Source: Geodermatophilus obscurus
Lineage (GTDB): Bacteria; Actinomycetota; Actinomycetes; Mycobacteriales; Geodermatophilaceae
Length of the DNA: 64,000 nt
Assembly: GCF_900115395.1 (NCBI RefSeq)
Contig: NZ_FOWE01000005.1
Coordinates: 186,001 to 250,000, forward strand
Reading direction: 5' to 3'
Each line of letters begins with the position of its first letter. The stretch's first letter is position 1. Below are positions 26,581 through 35,806 of the stretch, in pieces. The translations under genes and the position numbers were made by a program. Under the pieces are notes generated by a model. That model saw only the letters and a list, made by a program, of their open reading frames with translations. It searched no databases and had not been told where the DNA came from.

Positions 26581-29034
26581 GTGACCGACACGGACACGCG
26601 CGAGGAGACCACCGCCCCCCAGGGCAGCGGCCCGTTGGCGCCCGACGAGCTGGAGCGCATCCACGCGTGGTGGCGGGCGGCCAACTACCTGTCGGTCGGG
26701 CAGATCTACCTGATGGGCAACCCGCTGCTGCGCGAGCCGCTGCGCTCGGAGCACGTCAAGCCGCGGCTGCTGGGCCACTGGGGCACCACGCCCGGCCTGA
26801 ACTTCGTCTACGCGCACCTCAACCGGGCGATCACCGCCCGCGACCTCGACTGCATGTACGTGATGGGCCCCGGGCACGGCGGCCCCGGGCCGGTGGCAGC
26901 GGCGTGGCTGGAGGGCACCTACAGCGAGGTCTACCCCGACGTGTCGCAGGACGGGCCGGGGATGGCGCGGCTGTTCACGCAGTTCAGCTTCCCGGGCGGG
27001 ATCCCCAGCCACGTCGCCCCTGAGACGCCCGGCTCCATCCACGAGGGCGGCGAGCTCGGCTACGCCCTGGTGCACGCCTACGGGGCCGCCTTCGACAACC
27101 CCGACCTGGTGGTGGCGGCGGTCGTCGGCGACGGCGAGGCCGAGACCGGCCCGCTGGCGGCGAGCTGGCACACCACCAAGTTCGTCGACCCGTCCCGCGA
27201 CGGCGCCGTGCTGCCGATCCTGCACCTCAACGGCTACAAGATCGCCAACCCGACGGTGCTCGCCCGCATCGAGCCCGAGGAGCTCGACGCCCTGCTGCGC
27301 GGCTACGGGCACACGCCGTACGTGGTGGAGGGCAGCGACCCCGAGCTCATGCACCAGCAGTTCGCCGCCGCACTCGACCGCTGCCTCGACGAGATCGCGG
27401 AGATCCAGCGGCGGGCGCGGGAGGACGGCGTCACCGAGCGGCCGCGCTGGCCGATGATCGTGCTGCGCTCGCCGAAGGGGTGGACCGGCCCGGCCGAGGT
27501 CGACGGGCACCGCGTCGAGGGCTCGTGGCGCTCGCACCAGGTGCCCTTCGCCGACGCCCGGCAGGACGACGCCCACCGCGAGGTGCTCGAGCAGTGGCTG
27601 CGCAGCTACCGCCCCGAGGAGCTCTTCGACGACGACGGCGCCCCGGTGCCGGCCGTCCGCGACCTGCACCCGCAGGGGATGCGGCGGATGAGCGCGAGCC
27701 CGCACGCCAACGGCGGCATCCTGCTGCAGCCGCTGCGGATGCCGGACTTCCGCGACTACGCCGTGCCCGTGGAGGAGCCGGGCACCGGTGCGGTGGAGGC
27801 CACCCGGGTGCTGGGGGAGTTCCTCCGCGACGTCATGCGCCGCAACGGCGACAACTTCCGGGTGTTCGCCCCCGACGAGAACAACTCCAACCGGCTCGGC
27901 GCCGTGCTGGAGGCCACCGACCGCACCTGGATGGCGCGCCGCGAGGAGGAGGACGACCACCTCGCCCCCGACGGCCGGGTCATGGAGGTGCTCAGCGAGC
28001 ACCTCTGCCAGGGCTGGCTGGAGGGCTACCTCCTCACCGGCCGGCACGGCCTGTTCTCCTGCTACGAGGCGTTCATCCACGTGGTCGACTCGATGTTCAA
28101 CCAGCACGCCAAGTGGCTGAAGACCACGAACGGGATCCCGTGGCGGCAGCCGGTAGCGTCGCTGAACTACCTGCTCACCTCGCACGTGTGGCGCCAGGAC
28201 CACAACGGCTTCTCCCACCAGGACCCCGGCTTCATCGACCACGTCGTCAACAAGAAGGCCGACGTCATCCGGGTGTACCTGCCGCCGGACGCCAACACCC
28301 TGCTGTCGGTGGGCGACCACTGCCTGCGCAGCCGGCAGTACGTCAACGTGATCGTGGCGGGCAAGCAGGCGGCGCTGCAGTACCTCGACATGCCGCGGGC
28401 GGTCGAGCACTGCACCAAGGGCCTCGGCATCTGGGAGTGGGCCAGCACCGACGCCGGTGCCGAGCCCGACGTCGTCCTCGCCTGCGCCGGGGACGTGCCG
28501 ACGATGGAGGCGCTCGCGGCGGCGGAGATCCTGCGCAACGCGTTCCCCGACCTGCGGCTCCGGTTCGTCAACGTCGTCGACCTGATGCGGCTGCAGGACG
28601 ACCGGGAGCACCCGCACGGGCTCTCCGACGCGGAGTTCGACTCCTACTTCACCAGCGACAAGCCGGTCGTCTTCGCCTACCACGGCTACCCGTGGCTGAT
28701 CCACCGGCTGACCTACCGGCGCACCAACCACGGGAACCTGCACGTGCGCGGGTACGTCGAGGAGGGCACGACGACGACGCCGTTCGACATGTGCGTGCTC
28801 AACGGCATCGACCGCTACGACCTGGCCATCGACGTCATCGACCGGGTGCCCCGGCTGCGGGCCCGCGGGGCGCACCTGCGCGACCGGCTGCGCAACCAGC
28901 TCATCGAGCACCGCCGGCACGTGCACGCCACCGGCGAGGACCTGCCGGAGGTGCGGAACTGGCAGTGGGGGTCGGGCGCCGGGCCGGTCGTCGTCGGCGG
29001 GGACAACCAGCCGTTGCACGAGCCGGAGGACTGA
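26581..29034 (+). CDS. xfp: xylulose-5-phosphate/fructose-6-phosphate phosphoketolase
   Basis: An 817-residue thiamine-diphosphate enzyme that splits xylulose-5-P or fructose-6-P with phosphate to acetyl phosphate plus a triose or tetrose phosphate. The N-terminal signature [11 protein letters not shown], the ThDP loop [11 protein letters not shown], and the later [11 protein letters not shown] are all family hallmarks, and the length agrees with known Xfp enzymes (about 800-825). GTG 26581 follows GGGAGGACGACG. Acetate kinase or phosphotransacetylase genes are not in this window. The upstream gap is shared with the divergent riboswitch gene. Confidence 0.96.
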   Translation: MTDTDTREETTAPQGSGPLAPDELERIHAWWRAANYLSVGQIYLMGNPLLREPLRSEHVKPRLLGHWGTTPGLNFVYAHLNRAITARDLDCMYVMGPGHGGPGPVAAAWLEGTYSEVYPDVSQDGPGMARLFTQFSFPGGIPSHVAPETPGSIHEGGELGYALVHAYGAAFDNPDLVVAAVVGDGEAETGPLAASWHTTKFVDPSRDGAVLPILHLNGYKIANPTVLARIEPEELDALLRGYGHTPYVVEGSDPELMHQQFAAALDRCLDEIAEIQRRAREDGVTERPRWPMIVLRSPKGWTGPAEVDGHRVEGSWRSHQVPFADARQDDAHREVLEQWLRSYRPEELFDDDGAPVPAVRDLHPQGMRRMSASPHANGGILLQPLRMPDFRDYAVPVEEPGTGAVEATRVLGEFLRDVMRRNGDNFRVFAPDENNSNRLGAVLEATDRTWMARREEEDDHLAPDGRVMEVLSEHLCQGWLEGYLLTGRHGLFSCYEAFIHVVDSMFNQHAKWLKTTNGIPWRQPVASLNYLLTSHVWRQDHNGFSHQDPGFIDHVVNKKADVIRVYLPPDANTLLSVGDHCLRSRQYVNVIVAGKQAALQYLDMPRAVEHCTKGLGIWEWASTDAGAEPDVVLACAGDVPTMEALAAAEILRNAFPDLRLRFVNVVDLMRLQDDREHPHGLSDAEFDSYFTSDKPVVFAYHGYPWLIHRLTYRRTNHGNLHVRGYVEEGTTTTPFDMCVLNGIDRYDLAIDVIDRVPRLRARGAHLRDRLRNQLIEHRRHVHATGEDLPEVRNWQWGSGAGPVVVGGDNQPLHEPED

Positions 29035-29058
29035 GTCCGGTCACCTAGACTGTCGGGC

Positions 29059-29476
29059 ACGACGGACGAGTCGGCCGGGCGGTCGCGTCGGCGGGGGAGA
29101 CCCCGTCGCCGAGGAACGTCCGGGCTCCACAGGGCAGGGTGGTCGCCAACAGCGACCCGGGGTGACCCGCGGGACAGTGCCACAGAGAACAGACCGCCAG
29201 CAGTTCGCTGCTGGTCAGGGTGAAACGGTGGTGTAAGAGACCACCAGCGCACCGGGTGACCGGTGCGGCTCGGTAAACCCCACCCGGAGCAAGGTCGAGA
29301 AGGGACGGCGGCGCGAGTCGCCGTCCTGCGCAGGCGTTCGAGGGCTGCCCGCCCGAGCCTGCGGGTGGACCGCTCGAGCCCGCCGGCAACGGCGGGCCTA
29401 GATGGATGACCGCCCATCGGGAGGCCGCGAGGCGCCCGAGGACAGAACCCGGCGTACAGGCCGACTCGTCCGTCGT
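29059..29476 (+). ncRNA. rnpB: RNase P RNA, bacterial class A
   Basis: The catalytic RNA of RNase P, which matures tRNA 5' ends. The ends form an 18-bp P1 helix (ACGACGGACGAGTCGGCC with its exact complement at 29459-29476). Conserved blocks are GAGGAACGTCCGGGCTCCA near 29110, ACAGAGAACAGACCGCC near 29180, the GATGGATGACCGCCC region near 29400 and ACAGAACCCGGCGTACAGG just before the 3' P1 strand. Length of about 418 nt fits high-GC actinobacterial examples. It starts 25 bp after the phosphoketolase stop. A dead integrase abuts its 3' end. Confidence 0.97.
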
Positions 29477-29496
29477 CCCCCACCTGACCTGCACGT

Positions 29497-29975
29497 TCAG
29501 GTCCGGCGGTGGTTCCCGTTCCTCGGATGTTCCTCAGCCGCGGGAGCCGGCACGGCATCCACCGCGGCCGGGTCCGGTCGTCGTAGTCCGGCCACAGGTG
29601 GCTGTCGGTGTCGAGGGTCCCGGAGGCCGAGGCGTGGCCCAGCCGCGCCTGTACGGTCCGGTCGACCGTCAGCCCGAGGGCCTCGCCCTGTCGCAGAACC
29701 CTGCCGGTGGCGAGGGTGACCAATTCCCGGTAGCGCTCCGGGACGGCGTCGGTGAGCGCCCGGAGCGCCTCGGTCGACAGCGGCTCGATGCGCTGCTCGT
29801 GGACCGTGGGCAGTCGCGTCCCCGTGCAGGGCGACTCGATGGTGCGGCGGTCTCGGACAGCGGCCTTGAAGACCGCCGACAGGATGCGGTGGACGACGCC
29901 GACCGTGCCCGGCGCGAGCGTCTTCGCCAGTCGCTCGACGAGGCCTGCACGACGCTCGGCAGCCGGGGCCTGAGG
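29497..29975 (-). pseudogene. tyrosine recombinase/integrase remnant
   Basis: Translating the minus strand from about 29975 gives a recognisable phage/ICE-type integrase core: a core-binding helix ending VFKAAVRDRRTIESP, then PLSTEALRALTDAVPERYRELVTLA and LRQGEALGL, where the first catalytic Arg lies. It then jumps directly to ARLGHASASGTLD, so the middle of the catalytic domain, with the Lys and His-x-x-Arg boxes, is deleted. The nucleophile Tyr of the LDTYSHLW motif is changed to Asp (codon at 29603-29605). A frameshift near 29570 moves the C-terminal tail into another frame, which stops at 29497. The gene's 3' end lies 20 bp from the 3' end of rnpB, as integrases often do next to their attachment gene. 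No N-terminal start is preserved. Confidence 0.85.
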
Positions 29976-30143
29976 AGGAGGAGGCCTCCTTCCTGCGGTG
30001 TAGACGGTGCGGGAACCGGTGGTCCCTGGAGTGGGTCGAACAGCCTCGCCGCGGGCGAGGCGCCACACCTGCGGGCATCGACATGCTCGGCGCCGCCGCC
30101 TCCCTCGGAGCCGGCTCTTACCCCGCCTCAGGGAAGGACTCCG

Positions 30144-31004
30144 ATGTTCCCTCGAATGTCCGCTCTCGGCAGCGCCGCGACCTTCTACGCACTGGCCGTC
30201 GTGATGGTCACGGTGGTGGCGGCGACCGGCGGCAGTACGACGGTGGCCATGATCACCCCGGTCGTCGCCGCGGTGCTGATGCTGCTGGTCGTCACCCGTG
30301 ACGGCTGGACACGGTCCGGATGGGCCTCGCTGGGTCTGCACCGGCTAGGGCTGCGGCTGTGGCCGGTGGCCGTCCTGGTACCCCTGGCAGTGATCTCGCT
30401 GGGGGGAGCGGTTGCTGCCGCCCTCGGCATCGCCGAGTGGAACCCTGTCGGCCAGCCCGGGGAGTTCGGCCCGGCGTCGTGGCCGGTGATCGTCGCAACC
30501 AACATCCTGTATGCCGCCCTCACGGTGAGCTTGACCGAGGAGATCGGCTGGCGCGGCTACCTGCTCCCCCGGCTGGTCGCGCTGGGGGAGCGGCGGGCCA
30601 TGCTGCTCAGCGGCCTGATGCACGGCATCTGGCACCTGCCGGTCGTCCTGCTGACCAGCCTCTACCTCCCCGCGGGCAACCGGGCGGTGGTGATCCCGAT
30701 GTTCCTGCTCTGCGTGGCGGCCGGCGGTGTCCTGATGGGCTGGCTGCGCCTGCGCACGGACAGTGTGTGGCCGGCGGTCCTCGCGCACTCCGCGCACAAC
30801 GTCGCGATCTTCTGGCTCGCCGACCTCCTCGACGGCCAGGAGACGTCGATGGCATACATCGCCGGGGAGGCCGGAGTGGTGCCGGTCGCCACCTACGTGG
30901 CGCTCGCCGCGGTCCTGCTGGTGCGCACCCGGCCGGCAAAGGGCTCCAGTGGGTATCCGGTGGCGGTCCCGCCCGCACGCGCGCCGGAGGCCAGTGCTCT
31001 GTGA
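30144..31004 (+). CDS. CPBP family intramembrane metalloprotease
   Basis: A 286-residue membrane protein of the CPBP (CaaX protease/bacteriocin-immunity) family with about eight transmembrane segments. The diagnostic glutamates are at residues 132-133 in EEIGWRGYLLPRL, followed by the His motif HGIWHLPV about 25 residues on and the AHSAHN segment near the C-terminus. Members are site-2-type intramembrane proteases, or immunity proteins in some bacteria. ATG 30144 follows GGAAGGA; a second in-frame ATG at 30156 is possible. It lies 127 bp upstream of the kinase gene on the same strand, so a functional link is possible but unproven. Confidence 0.88.
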   Translation: MFPRMSALGSAATFYALAVVMVTVVAATGGSTTVAMITPVVAAVLMLLVVTRDGWTRSGWASLGLHRLGLRLWPVAVLVPLAVISLGGAVAAALGIAEWNPVGQPGEFGPASWPVIVATNILYAALTVSLTEEIGWRGYLLPRLVALGERRAMLLSGLMHGIWHLPVVLLTSLYLPAGNRAVVIPMFLLCVAAGGVLMGWLRLRTDSVWPAVLAHSAHNVAIFWLADLLDGQETSMAYIAGEAGVVPVATYVALAAVLLVRTRPAKGSSGYPVAVPPARAPEASAL

Positions 31005-31130
31005 TCGGCGAGGCCGGACCGCGTTCCCGCCGGGCTGCGCGGGCGCGGTCCGGCCTGCTGCCCTGGAACGATGCGGACGTCGCGCTCGGGACGGGGCCGG
31101 GGTGGCGCCCGCGGCCCTAACCTCTGGCGC

Positions 31131-33170
31131 GTGCAGCGCACCGGTGCTCCCGATCGGCGTTCCCTCGCTGCCGGTCCCGAGGACGGCGTTCCGGGCCGTC
31201 CCGCCGGTCGGATCGGTACGGCGGCCCTGACCGCGGCGCCCACCGTGCTGGTCCTCCTGATGAGCACCAGCGGGCTCGATGACGCCCACCGCGCCCACGG
31301 CTGGTGGCCCCTGCTGGGAGTCCTGGGTCAGACCCTGCCGCTGCTCCTCCTGCGCCGTGCCCCCGGGTCCGTGCTCGTCGTCGTGGCCGGCGTGACGGCC
31401 GCCCAGCTGGCTGCCGGGTTGCCGGTGACGAACGGCATGATGGGGCAGGCGGTCGCCACCGGTGCGGTCGTCGCGCGGACGCGGTGGCCGACCGCCTCGG
31501 TGGTGCCCGTCGCCGTGCTCGCGACGAGCTGGGGGAGCGCGTGGGCGGGAGGGCAGCCCGGCCTCCTCCGTTTCGTCTCGGTCACCGCGCTTGCCCTGCT
31601 GGTGGCGTGGCTGCTGGGCGATGCTGCGGGCCGGCGGGCGCAGGTGCGCCGCGGCATGGAGGCCGCACTCTCCCGCCGTCGGAACCGTGCCCGTCTCCAC
31701 GGCCACGTGGTGGCCACGGAAGAGCGGCTGCGCATCACCCGCGAGCTCCATGACCTGGTGGGGGAGGCGCTCGACGCCGTCGTCCTGCACGTCGAAGCCT
31801 CCCGCTCGCACCGCGGCCGGCCGGAGGCGGCGAGTCAGCTGCAGTCGATCGAGGAGCTGGGACGTCAGGTCCTCGCCGAACTCGACGGCTACCTTCGCTA
31901 CCTGCGGCGACCCGTCTTCGAGGGTCAGCGGACGGCGGATCCCGGTTCGGCGCCGGTCGCCGTTCCGGAGGGGCGCCGGCTGCCGACCGCTTCCCGGTTC
32001 TCCTCGATCGGATCGGTGCTCGGTGTCGCCTTCCTGACCTTCGTCGACGAGTTGTCGGTACCCCTGGAGGACTGGCCGTTCCCGGCATGGCCCGCCGTGT
32101 CGACGGCTGTGGTCGCCGTGCCGCTGCTCCTGCGCCAGCGCGCCCCGGAGGCGGTCCTCGGTGTCCTCCTCACCCTGTTGGCCGGGCTCGCGCTGGTCGG
32201 CATGCCGATCGGGAGCGGCGGCCTCCTCGCCATCGCTGTCGCCCTGCACGAGGTCGCTTCGGGGCGAAGCCGGCGTCGGGCCCTGCTGGGGGCGGTGTCG
32301 TCGTGCCTGGTGCTGCTGGCAGTGACCGTGCTGGTGTATCCGCAGGAGTTCGGCGCGTTCGCCGGGCCCCTCCTCGCTCTCGTCGCGGGGGCGCTGTACG
32401 TGGGTGACACGGCCCGCGTCGCGCGGGAGCACAACGAGTCCCTGGCCAGGCGCGTCGCCGAGGCCGAGGAGGAGGACCGACTCCGCGAGCGTGCCGCCGT
32501 GGCCGACGAGCGCACCCGCATGGCACGGGACCTGCACGACTCGATCGGCCACACCCTGTCCCTGATCGTGCTCCAGGCAGGGGCAGCACGCCTGGCGGCC
32601 GCCTCGCCGGGAGATGCGTCCGAACGGCAGGTGGCGGACGCCCTACGGTCCATCGAGACGACGGCGCGGACGGCGCTGAGGGAGCTGGACGCCGTCGTGC
32701 ACTCACTCGGGGGAGACCCTGAGGACGACGGCCTCATCGTGCCCGGCCCCGCCGACCTGGACGACGTCGTCCAAGGGGTTCGTGCGGCCGGCACCCGCGT
32801 CGACGTGGCCGCCGCCCCGACAGGCGACCTTCCCCGTTCGCTCCAGGTCGCGATCCTGCGCATCGTCCAGGAGGCCCTGACCAACGTCGTGAAGCACGCG
32901 CCGGGGGCCCGTGCAACGGTCCAGGTCGTCCGGTCCGACGACTCGGTGAGCGTGACCGTCTCCAACGATCCCGGATCGCGTCCGGACCGGGTGCTGCCCT
33001 CCGGAGGACGGGGACTGGCCGGCATGCAGGAGAGGGTCTCGATGTTCCACGGCGAGCTCTCGGCGGGGCCCGACGGCAGGGGCGGACACCGTGTCGACGC
33101 CCGCATCCCGGTGCCCCGCCGCCCCACCTCACCGCCCTCCCTCGCCCCGACGGCAGGAGACCACCGGTGA
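31131..33170 (+). CDS. tandem-module membrane histidine kinase (HisKA_3 type)
   Basis: A 679-residue sensor kinase with an unusual repeat layout. Module 1 is a multi-helix membrane block (residues about 25-170), a coiled stalk and a dimerisation/phosphoacceptor helix RITRELHDLV with His 207, but it has no ATPase domain. Module 2 repeats the plan: membrane block (about 290-430), coiled stalk, RMARDLHDSIGH with His 469, then a complete HATPase_c domain with NVVKHA and GGRGLAGMQER. Usual members of this NarL/DesK-like class have a single copy and about 400 residues. GTG 31131 was chosen because TAACCT ends 7 bases before it. Stop overlaps the response regulator start (GTGA). Confidence 0.88.
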   Translation: MQRTGAPDRRSLAAGPEDGVPGRPAGRIGTAALTAAPTVLVLLMSTSGLDDAHRAHGWWPLLGVLGQTLPLLLLRRAPGSVLVVVAGVTAAQLAAGLPVTNGMMGQAVATGAVVARTRWPTASVVPVAVLATSWGSAWAGGQPGLLRFVSVTALALLVAWLLGDAAGRRAQVRRGMEAALSRRRNRARLHGHVVATEERLRITRELHDLVGEALDAVVLHVEASRSHRGRPEAASQLQSIEELGRQVLAELDGYLRYLRRPVFEGQRTADPGSAPVAVPEGRRLPTASRFSSIGSVLGVAFLTFVDELSVPLEDWPFPAWPAVSTAVVAVPLLLRQRAPEAVLGVLLTLLAGLALVGMPIGSGGLLAIAVALHEVASGRSRRRALLGAVSSCLVLLAVTVLVYPQEFGAFAGPLLALVAGALYVGDTARVAREHNESLARRVAEAEEEDRLRERAAVADERTRMARDLHDSIGHTLSLIVLQAGAARLAAASPGDASERQVADALRSIETTARTALRELDAVVHSLGGDPEDDGLIVPGPADLDDVVQGVRAAGTRVDVAAAPTGDLPRSLQVAILRIVQEALTNVVKHAPGARATVQVVRSDDSVSVTVSNDPGSRPDRVLPSGGRGLAGMQERVSMFHGELSAGPDGRGGHRVDARIPVPRRPTSPPSLAPTAGDHR

Positions 33171-33847
33171 CGATCCGAGTTCTCATCGTGGACGACGACA
33201 CCCTGATCCGGACCGGCCTCCGGCTCATCCTCGACACCCAGCCGGACCTGGACGTCGTGGGTGAGGCCGGTGACGGTGGCGCCGCCGTCGCCCAGGTGCG
33301 TGCCCTGCGTCCCGACGTCGTGCTGATGGACGTGCAGATGCCGCGGATGGACGGTCTGCGGGCCACCGCCGAGATCACCGGTACGGCCGATGCGCCGCGC
33401 GTGATCATCCTGACCACCTTCGAACTCGATGAGTACGTGTTCCAGGCGTTGCGTTCGGGTGCGAGCGGTTTCCTGTTGAAGCGGACCCCGGCCGAGGAGC
33501 TGGTGGCCGCGATCCGGACGGTGGCGGGAGGGGAGGCGCTGCTGGCGCCCTCGGTGACGCGGCGGCTGATCGAGGCCTTCGCCGCGCAGCCGGTGCCGCA
33601 CCACCCCGACCAGGCCCTGTTGGGCGAGCTGACCGCTCGAGAACTGCAGATCTGGCGGTACCTCGCCCGAGGCCTGAGCAACGCGGAGATCGCCGAGGCG
33701 CTGTTCCTCAGCACGCTCACCGTCAAGACGCACGTCACCAACCTGCTGAACAAGCTGCGTCTGCGGGACCGCACCCAGGCGGTGGTCCTGGCCTATGAGT
33801 CCGGCCTGGTGACCCCTGGTGCGCTGGAGACGCCGTCGGGTCCTTGA
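33167..33847 (+). CDS. NarL/LuxR-type response regulator
   Basis: A 226-residue response regulator. The receiver domain has the acidic pair in IVDDDT, the phospho-Asp in VLMDVQMPRMDG about residue 54, Thr in ILTTFE and Lys in FLLKRTP. The C-terminal LuxR-type helix-turn-helix reads LTARELQIWRYLARGLSNAEIA followed by TVKTHVTNLL (split here into its two helices). It is coupled to the kinase by a GTGA overlap, making a cognate two-component pair. A 20-bp dyad 38 bp after its stop may be its DNA target. Confidence 0.96.
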   Translation: MTIRVLIVDDDTLIRTGLRLILDTQPDLDVVGEAGDGGAAVAQVRALRPDVVLMDVQMPRMDGLRATAEITGTADAPRVIILTTFELDEYVFQALRSGASGFLLKRTPAEELVAAIRTVAGGEALLAPSVTRRLIEAFAAQPVPHHPDQALLGELTARELQIWRYLARGLSNAEIAEALFLSTLTVKTHVTNLLNKLRLRDRTQAVVLAYESGLVTPGALETPSGP

Positions 33848-33884
33848 ACGGCGGCCGGACGCACTGCCCCGGCGGGAGTGGGGA

Positions 33885-33904
33885 GCTACTCCGCTCGGAG
33901 TAGC
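33885..33904. promoter_or_regulatory. 20-bp dyad, candidate response-regulator operator
   Basis: GCTACTCCG and CGGAGTAGC are perfect reverse complements separated by two bases. The dyad lies 38 bp downstream of the response regulator gene and 222 bp upstream of the membrane-anchored hydrolase. A 9-bp stem with a 2-base loop cannot form well as RNA, so a protein-binding site is more likely than a terminator. Confidence 0.45.
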
Positions 33905-34125
33905 GGGATGCGCCTCGAGCGGTCCTCCGGGTCGGGTCACGAACCTCGTTCCGGGCGAGGCCCGGTACAGGTCGTGTGCGCCACGCTCGGCTCGTCGCCG
34001 GCGGGAGGCGCCGGCTCGGACCGGGGCGATCCCTCGCCATCGACATCCCGCGCGATGACGGAGGCGGGAGGAAGCCGCCCCGCGCCCGCCCTGCAGACCT
34101 CCTCCACACCGACCCAGGAGCAGTC

Positions 34126-35148
34126 ATGCCCGAGATCTCGACCGACTCCGCCCGCGACACCACGATCGAGTCGCCACGGCCGGTGATCGCCCGCCGTCGC
34201 TCCGGCCCGCGCCGGGTCGGCCGCCGCCTCGCCATCGTGCTCGCATTGCTGGTCGGGGCCGGGCTGACCGGCGCCGGTGCCGAGGCGGTGATCTCCCAGT
34301 CCGATGACGAGCGGTACCCGCTGCCCGGCCGCCTGGTGACAGTCGCCGGGAACGGTCTGCACCTGAACTGCACGGGGACCGGTGCTCCGACGGTGGTCCT
34401 CGAGGCGGGGCTCGGCGAGCCGTCCCTGACCTGGGCCGACGTCCAGCCCTCGCTCGACGACGGCGTGCGGGTCTGCAGTTACGACCGAGCGGGATTGGGG
34501 TGGAGCCGCGGCGGCGACAACGGTGCCTGGACCGCCGAGCAAGCCGCCGCCGATCTCGCCGGCCTGCTGAGCGCTGCGGGCGAGCGCGAACCGTACGTCC
34601 TGGTGGCCCACTCCGTCGGCGTGCTCGTCGCGCGCGAGTTCCGGCAGGCGCACCCCGAGGCGGTGACGGCCATGGTCCTTCTCGATCCGACCAACGCCGA
34701 GGCCGTCCGCAACGGAGGGGTGCCTCCCGCCGGGGTCGTCGAGCGGCGTATCCAGGGCTTGCTGGCTCGAACCGGAGTCCTGCGGTGGCTGGGGGAGTGG
34801 CTGGTCCCGGCCGTCGTGGGGGATCAGCCACCCCCGGCGCTACTCCGCCAGCTGCCGGCCGCGTACCACCCTCGGTCCATCGATGCCTCGCTGCAGGAGC
34901 TACGTGGCACCGTCGCCTCCGTCGAGCACCTCCTGCGCGAGGAGGACCCCTCCTGGGGCGACCTGCCGGTGACCGTGGTCTCGGCCAGGTCCGCCACCGA
35001 GGCGGACCGGGATGCCCATGCCGCTCTCGCCGCCCGGAGCCGCGCGGGTCAGCACGTCTCGGCGGGGAGCGGCGGTCATCACCTCCACTACGCAGACCCG
35101 CACTGGGTCGTCGGCCTCGTCCGGGAAGCAGCCGCGACCGCTGACTGA
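34126..35148 (+). CDS. membrane-anchored alpha/beta hydrolase
   Basis: A 340-residue protein with a cytoplasmic Arg-rich tail, a single N-terminal membrane helix (residues about 36-56) and an extracytoplasmic alpha/beta hydrolase domain. The nucleophile elbow is VAHSVGVL, preceded by the Asp-containing YDRAGLGWS segment, and a His is found in GSGGHHLHYADP near the end. This is the same plan as actinobacterial exported hydrolases annotated as alpha/beta hydrolase or lipase-like. ATG 34126 follows CAGGAG at good spacing. It lies just after a two-component system and a candidate operator, which may control it. Confidence 0.85.
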   Translation: MPEISTDSARDTTIESPRPVIARRRSGPRRVGRRLAIVLALLVGAGLTGAGAEAVISQSDDERYPLPGRLVTVAGNGLHLNCTGTGAPTVVLEAGLGEPSLTWADVQPSLDDGVRVCSYDRAGLGWSRGGDNGAWTAEQAAADLAGLLSAAGEREPYVLVAHSVGVLVAREFRQAHPEAVTAMVLLDPTNAEAVRNGGVPPAGVVERRIQGLLARTGVLRWLGEWLVPAVVGDQPPPALLRQLPAAYHPRSIDASLQELRGTVASVEHLLREEDPSWGDLPVTVVSARSATEADRDAHAALAARSRAGQHVSAGSGGHHLHYADPHWVVGLVREAAATAD

Positions 35149-35195
35149 GAGCGGCCGCACGTCTGCCCATCGATCGAAGGCTCGAGGACATGCCG

Positions 35196-35615
35196 ATGCA
35201 CCGCCGATACGGGCTGCGGACGGTGGCCTTGAGCGGCGTCGACGCCACGGGACGTCGCCAGACCGACCACGTGCTCGAGGGCCGCAAGACCGCGGTCGTC
35301 CGGCCGCTCCTGAACCCGGACGGCAGCACGGACCCCGTCGAGCGCCCAGGGGAGCTGCTGCTGGCCGTTGACCACGCCGGCCGCTCCGTCGCCGTGCTCC
35401 GCGTGGAGACGGCAGGCATCGCCGCCCTGGACGGCCTCGAGGAGGCTCTGCGTCGAGCAGACGACCCGGACGCCGACGGTCACACCGCATGGGCGCAGAC
35501 CCGACGCCAGGAGTGGTCGGCCGCGGGCCACCCCGTGGACGGCACTGCACCGGTGGTGTGGGTCCGGTTCCAGGTCATCGGCCGGGACGACCCGGAGACA
35601 GACGGCGAGCCATGA
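35196..35615 (+). CDS. small ASCH-domain-like protein
   Basis: A 139-residue soluble protein without a signal. The middle part (GELLLAVDHAGRSVAVLRVE, then a hydrophobic-acidic stretch, then WAQTRRQEWSAAGHP) resembles the ASCH domain, a beta-barrel thought to bind RNA. Similarity is judged by eye and is weak. Two starts are possible, ATG 35190 and ATG 35196; the second is better spaced from GAGG and is used here. It begins 47 bp after the hydrolase gene. The gap 35616-35806 after it holds no recognisable feature. Confidence 0.55.
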   Translation: MHRRYGLRTVALSGVDATGRRQTDHVLEGRKTAVVRPLLNPDGSTDPVERPGELLLAVDHAGRSVAVLRVETAGIAALDGLEEALRRADDPDADGHTAWAQTRRQEWSAAGHPVDGTAPVVWVRFQVIGRDDPETDGEP

Positions 35616-35806
35616 CAGGACGCTCGCGAATCCGACACGAGCGGGTCATCCCCCGCAGTCGTCGGCCCGCCCCGCCCTCAGGGGGCTCCAGCACGCGTTC
35701 GGAGAGCCGGGCCGAGGAGCCTGACCGTGGTGGTACAGGGCGCGGTGCAGCACGTGGCTGCCACCGTCAACGGTGGCGGCGCAGCTGCGAACCGTGCGTC
35801 GCGGCG

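Noticed and set aside
29976..30143. A possible excisionase gene beside the integrase remnant.
   Set aside because: The short fragment SRTVYTAGR recalls the end of small DNA-binding proteins, but no start, helix-turn-helix or family match can be supported.
28815..30341. A long minus-strand frame covering rnpB and the integrase remnant.
   Set aside because: Only the part from about 29975 to 29570 resembles protein, and rnpB on the other strand explains the rest.
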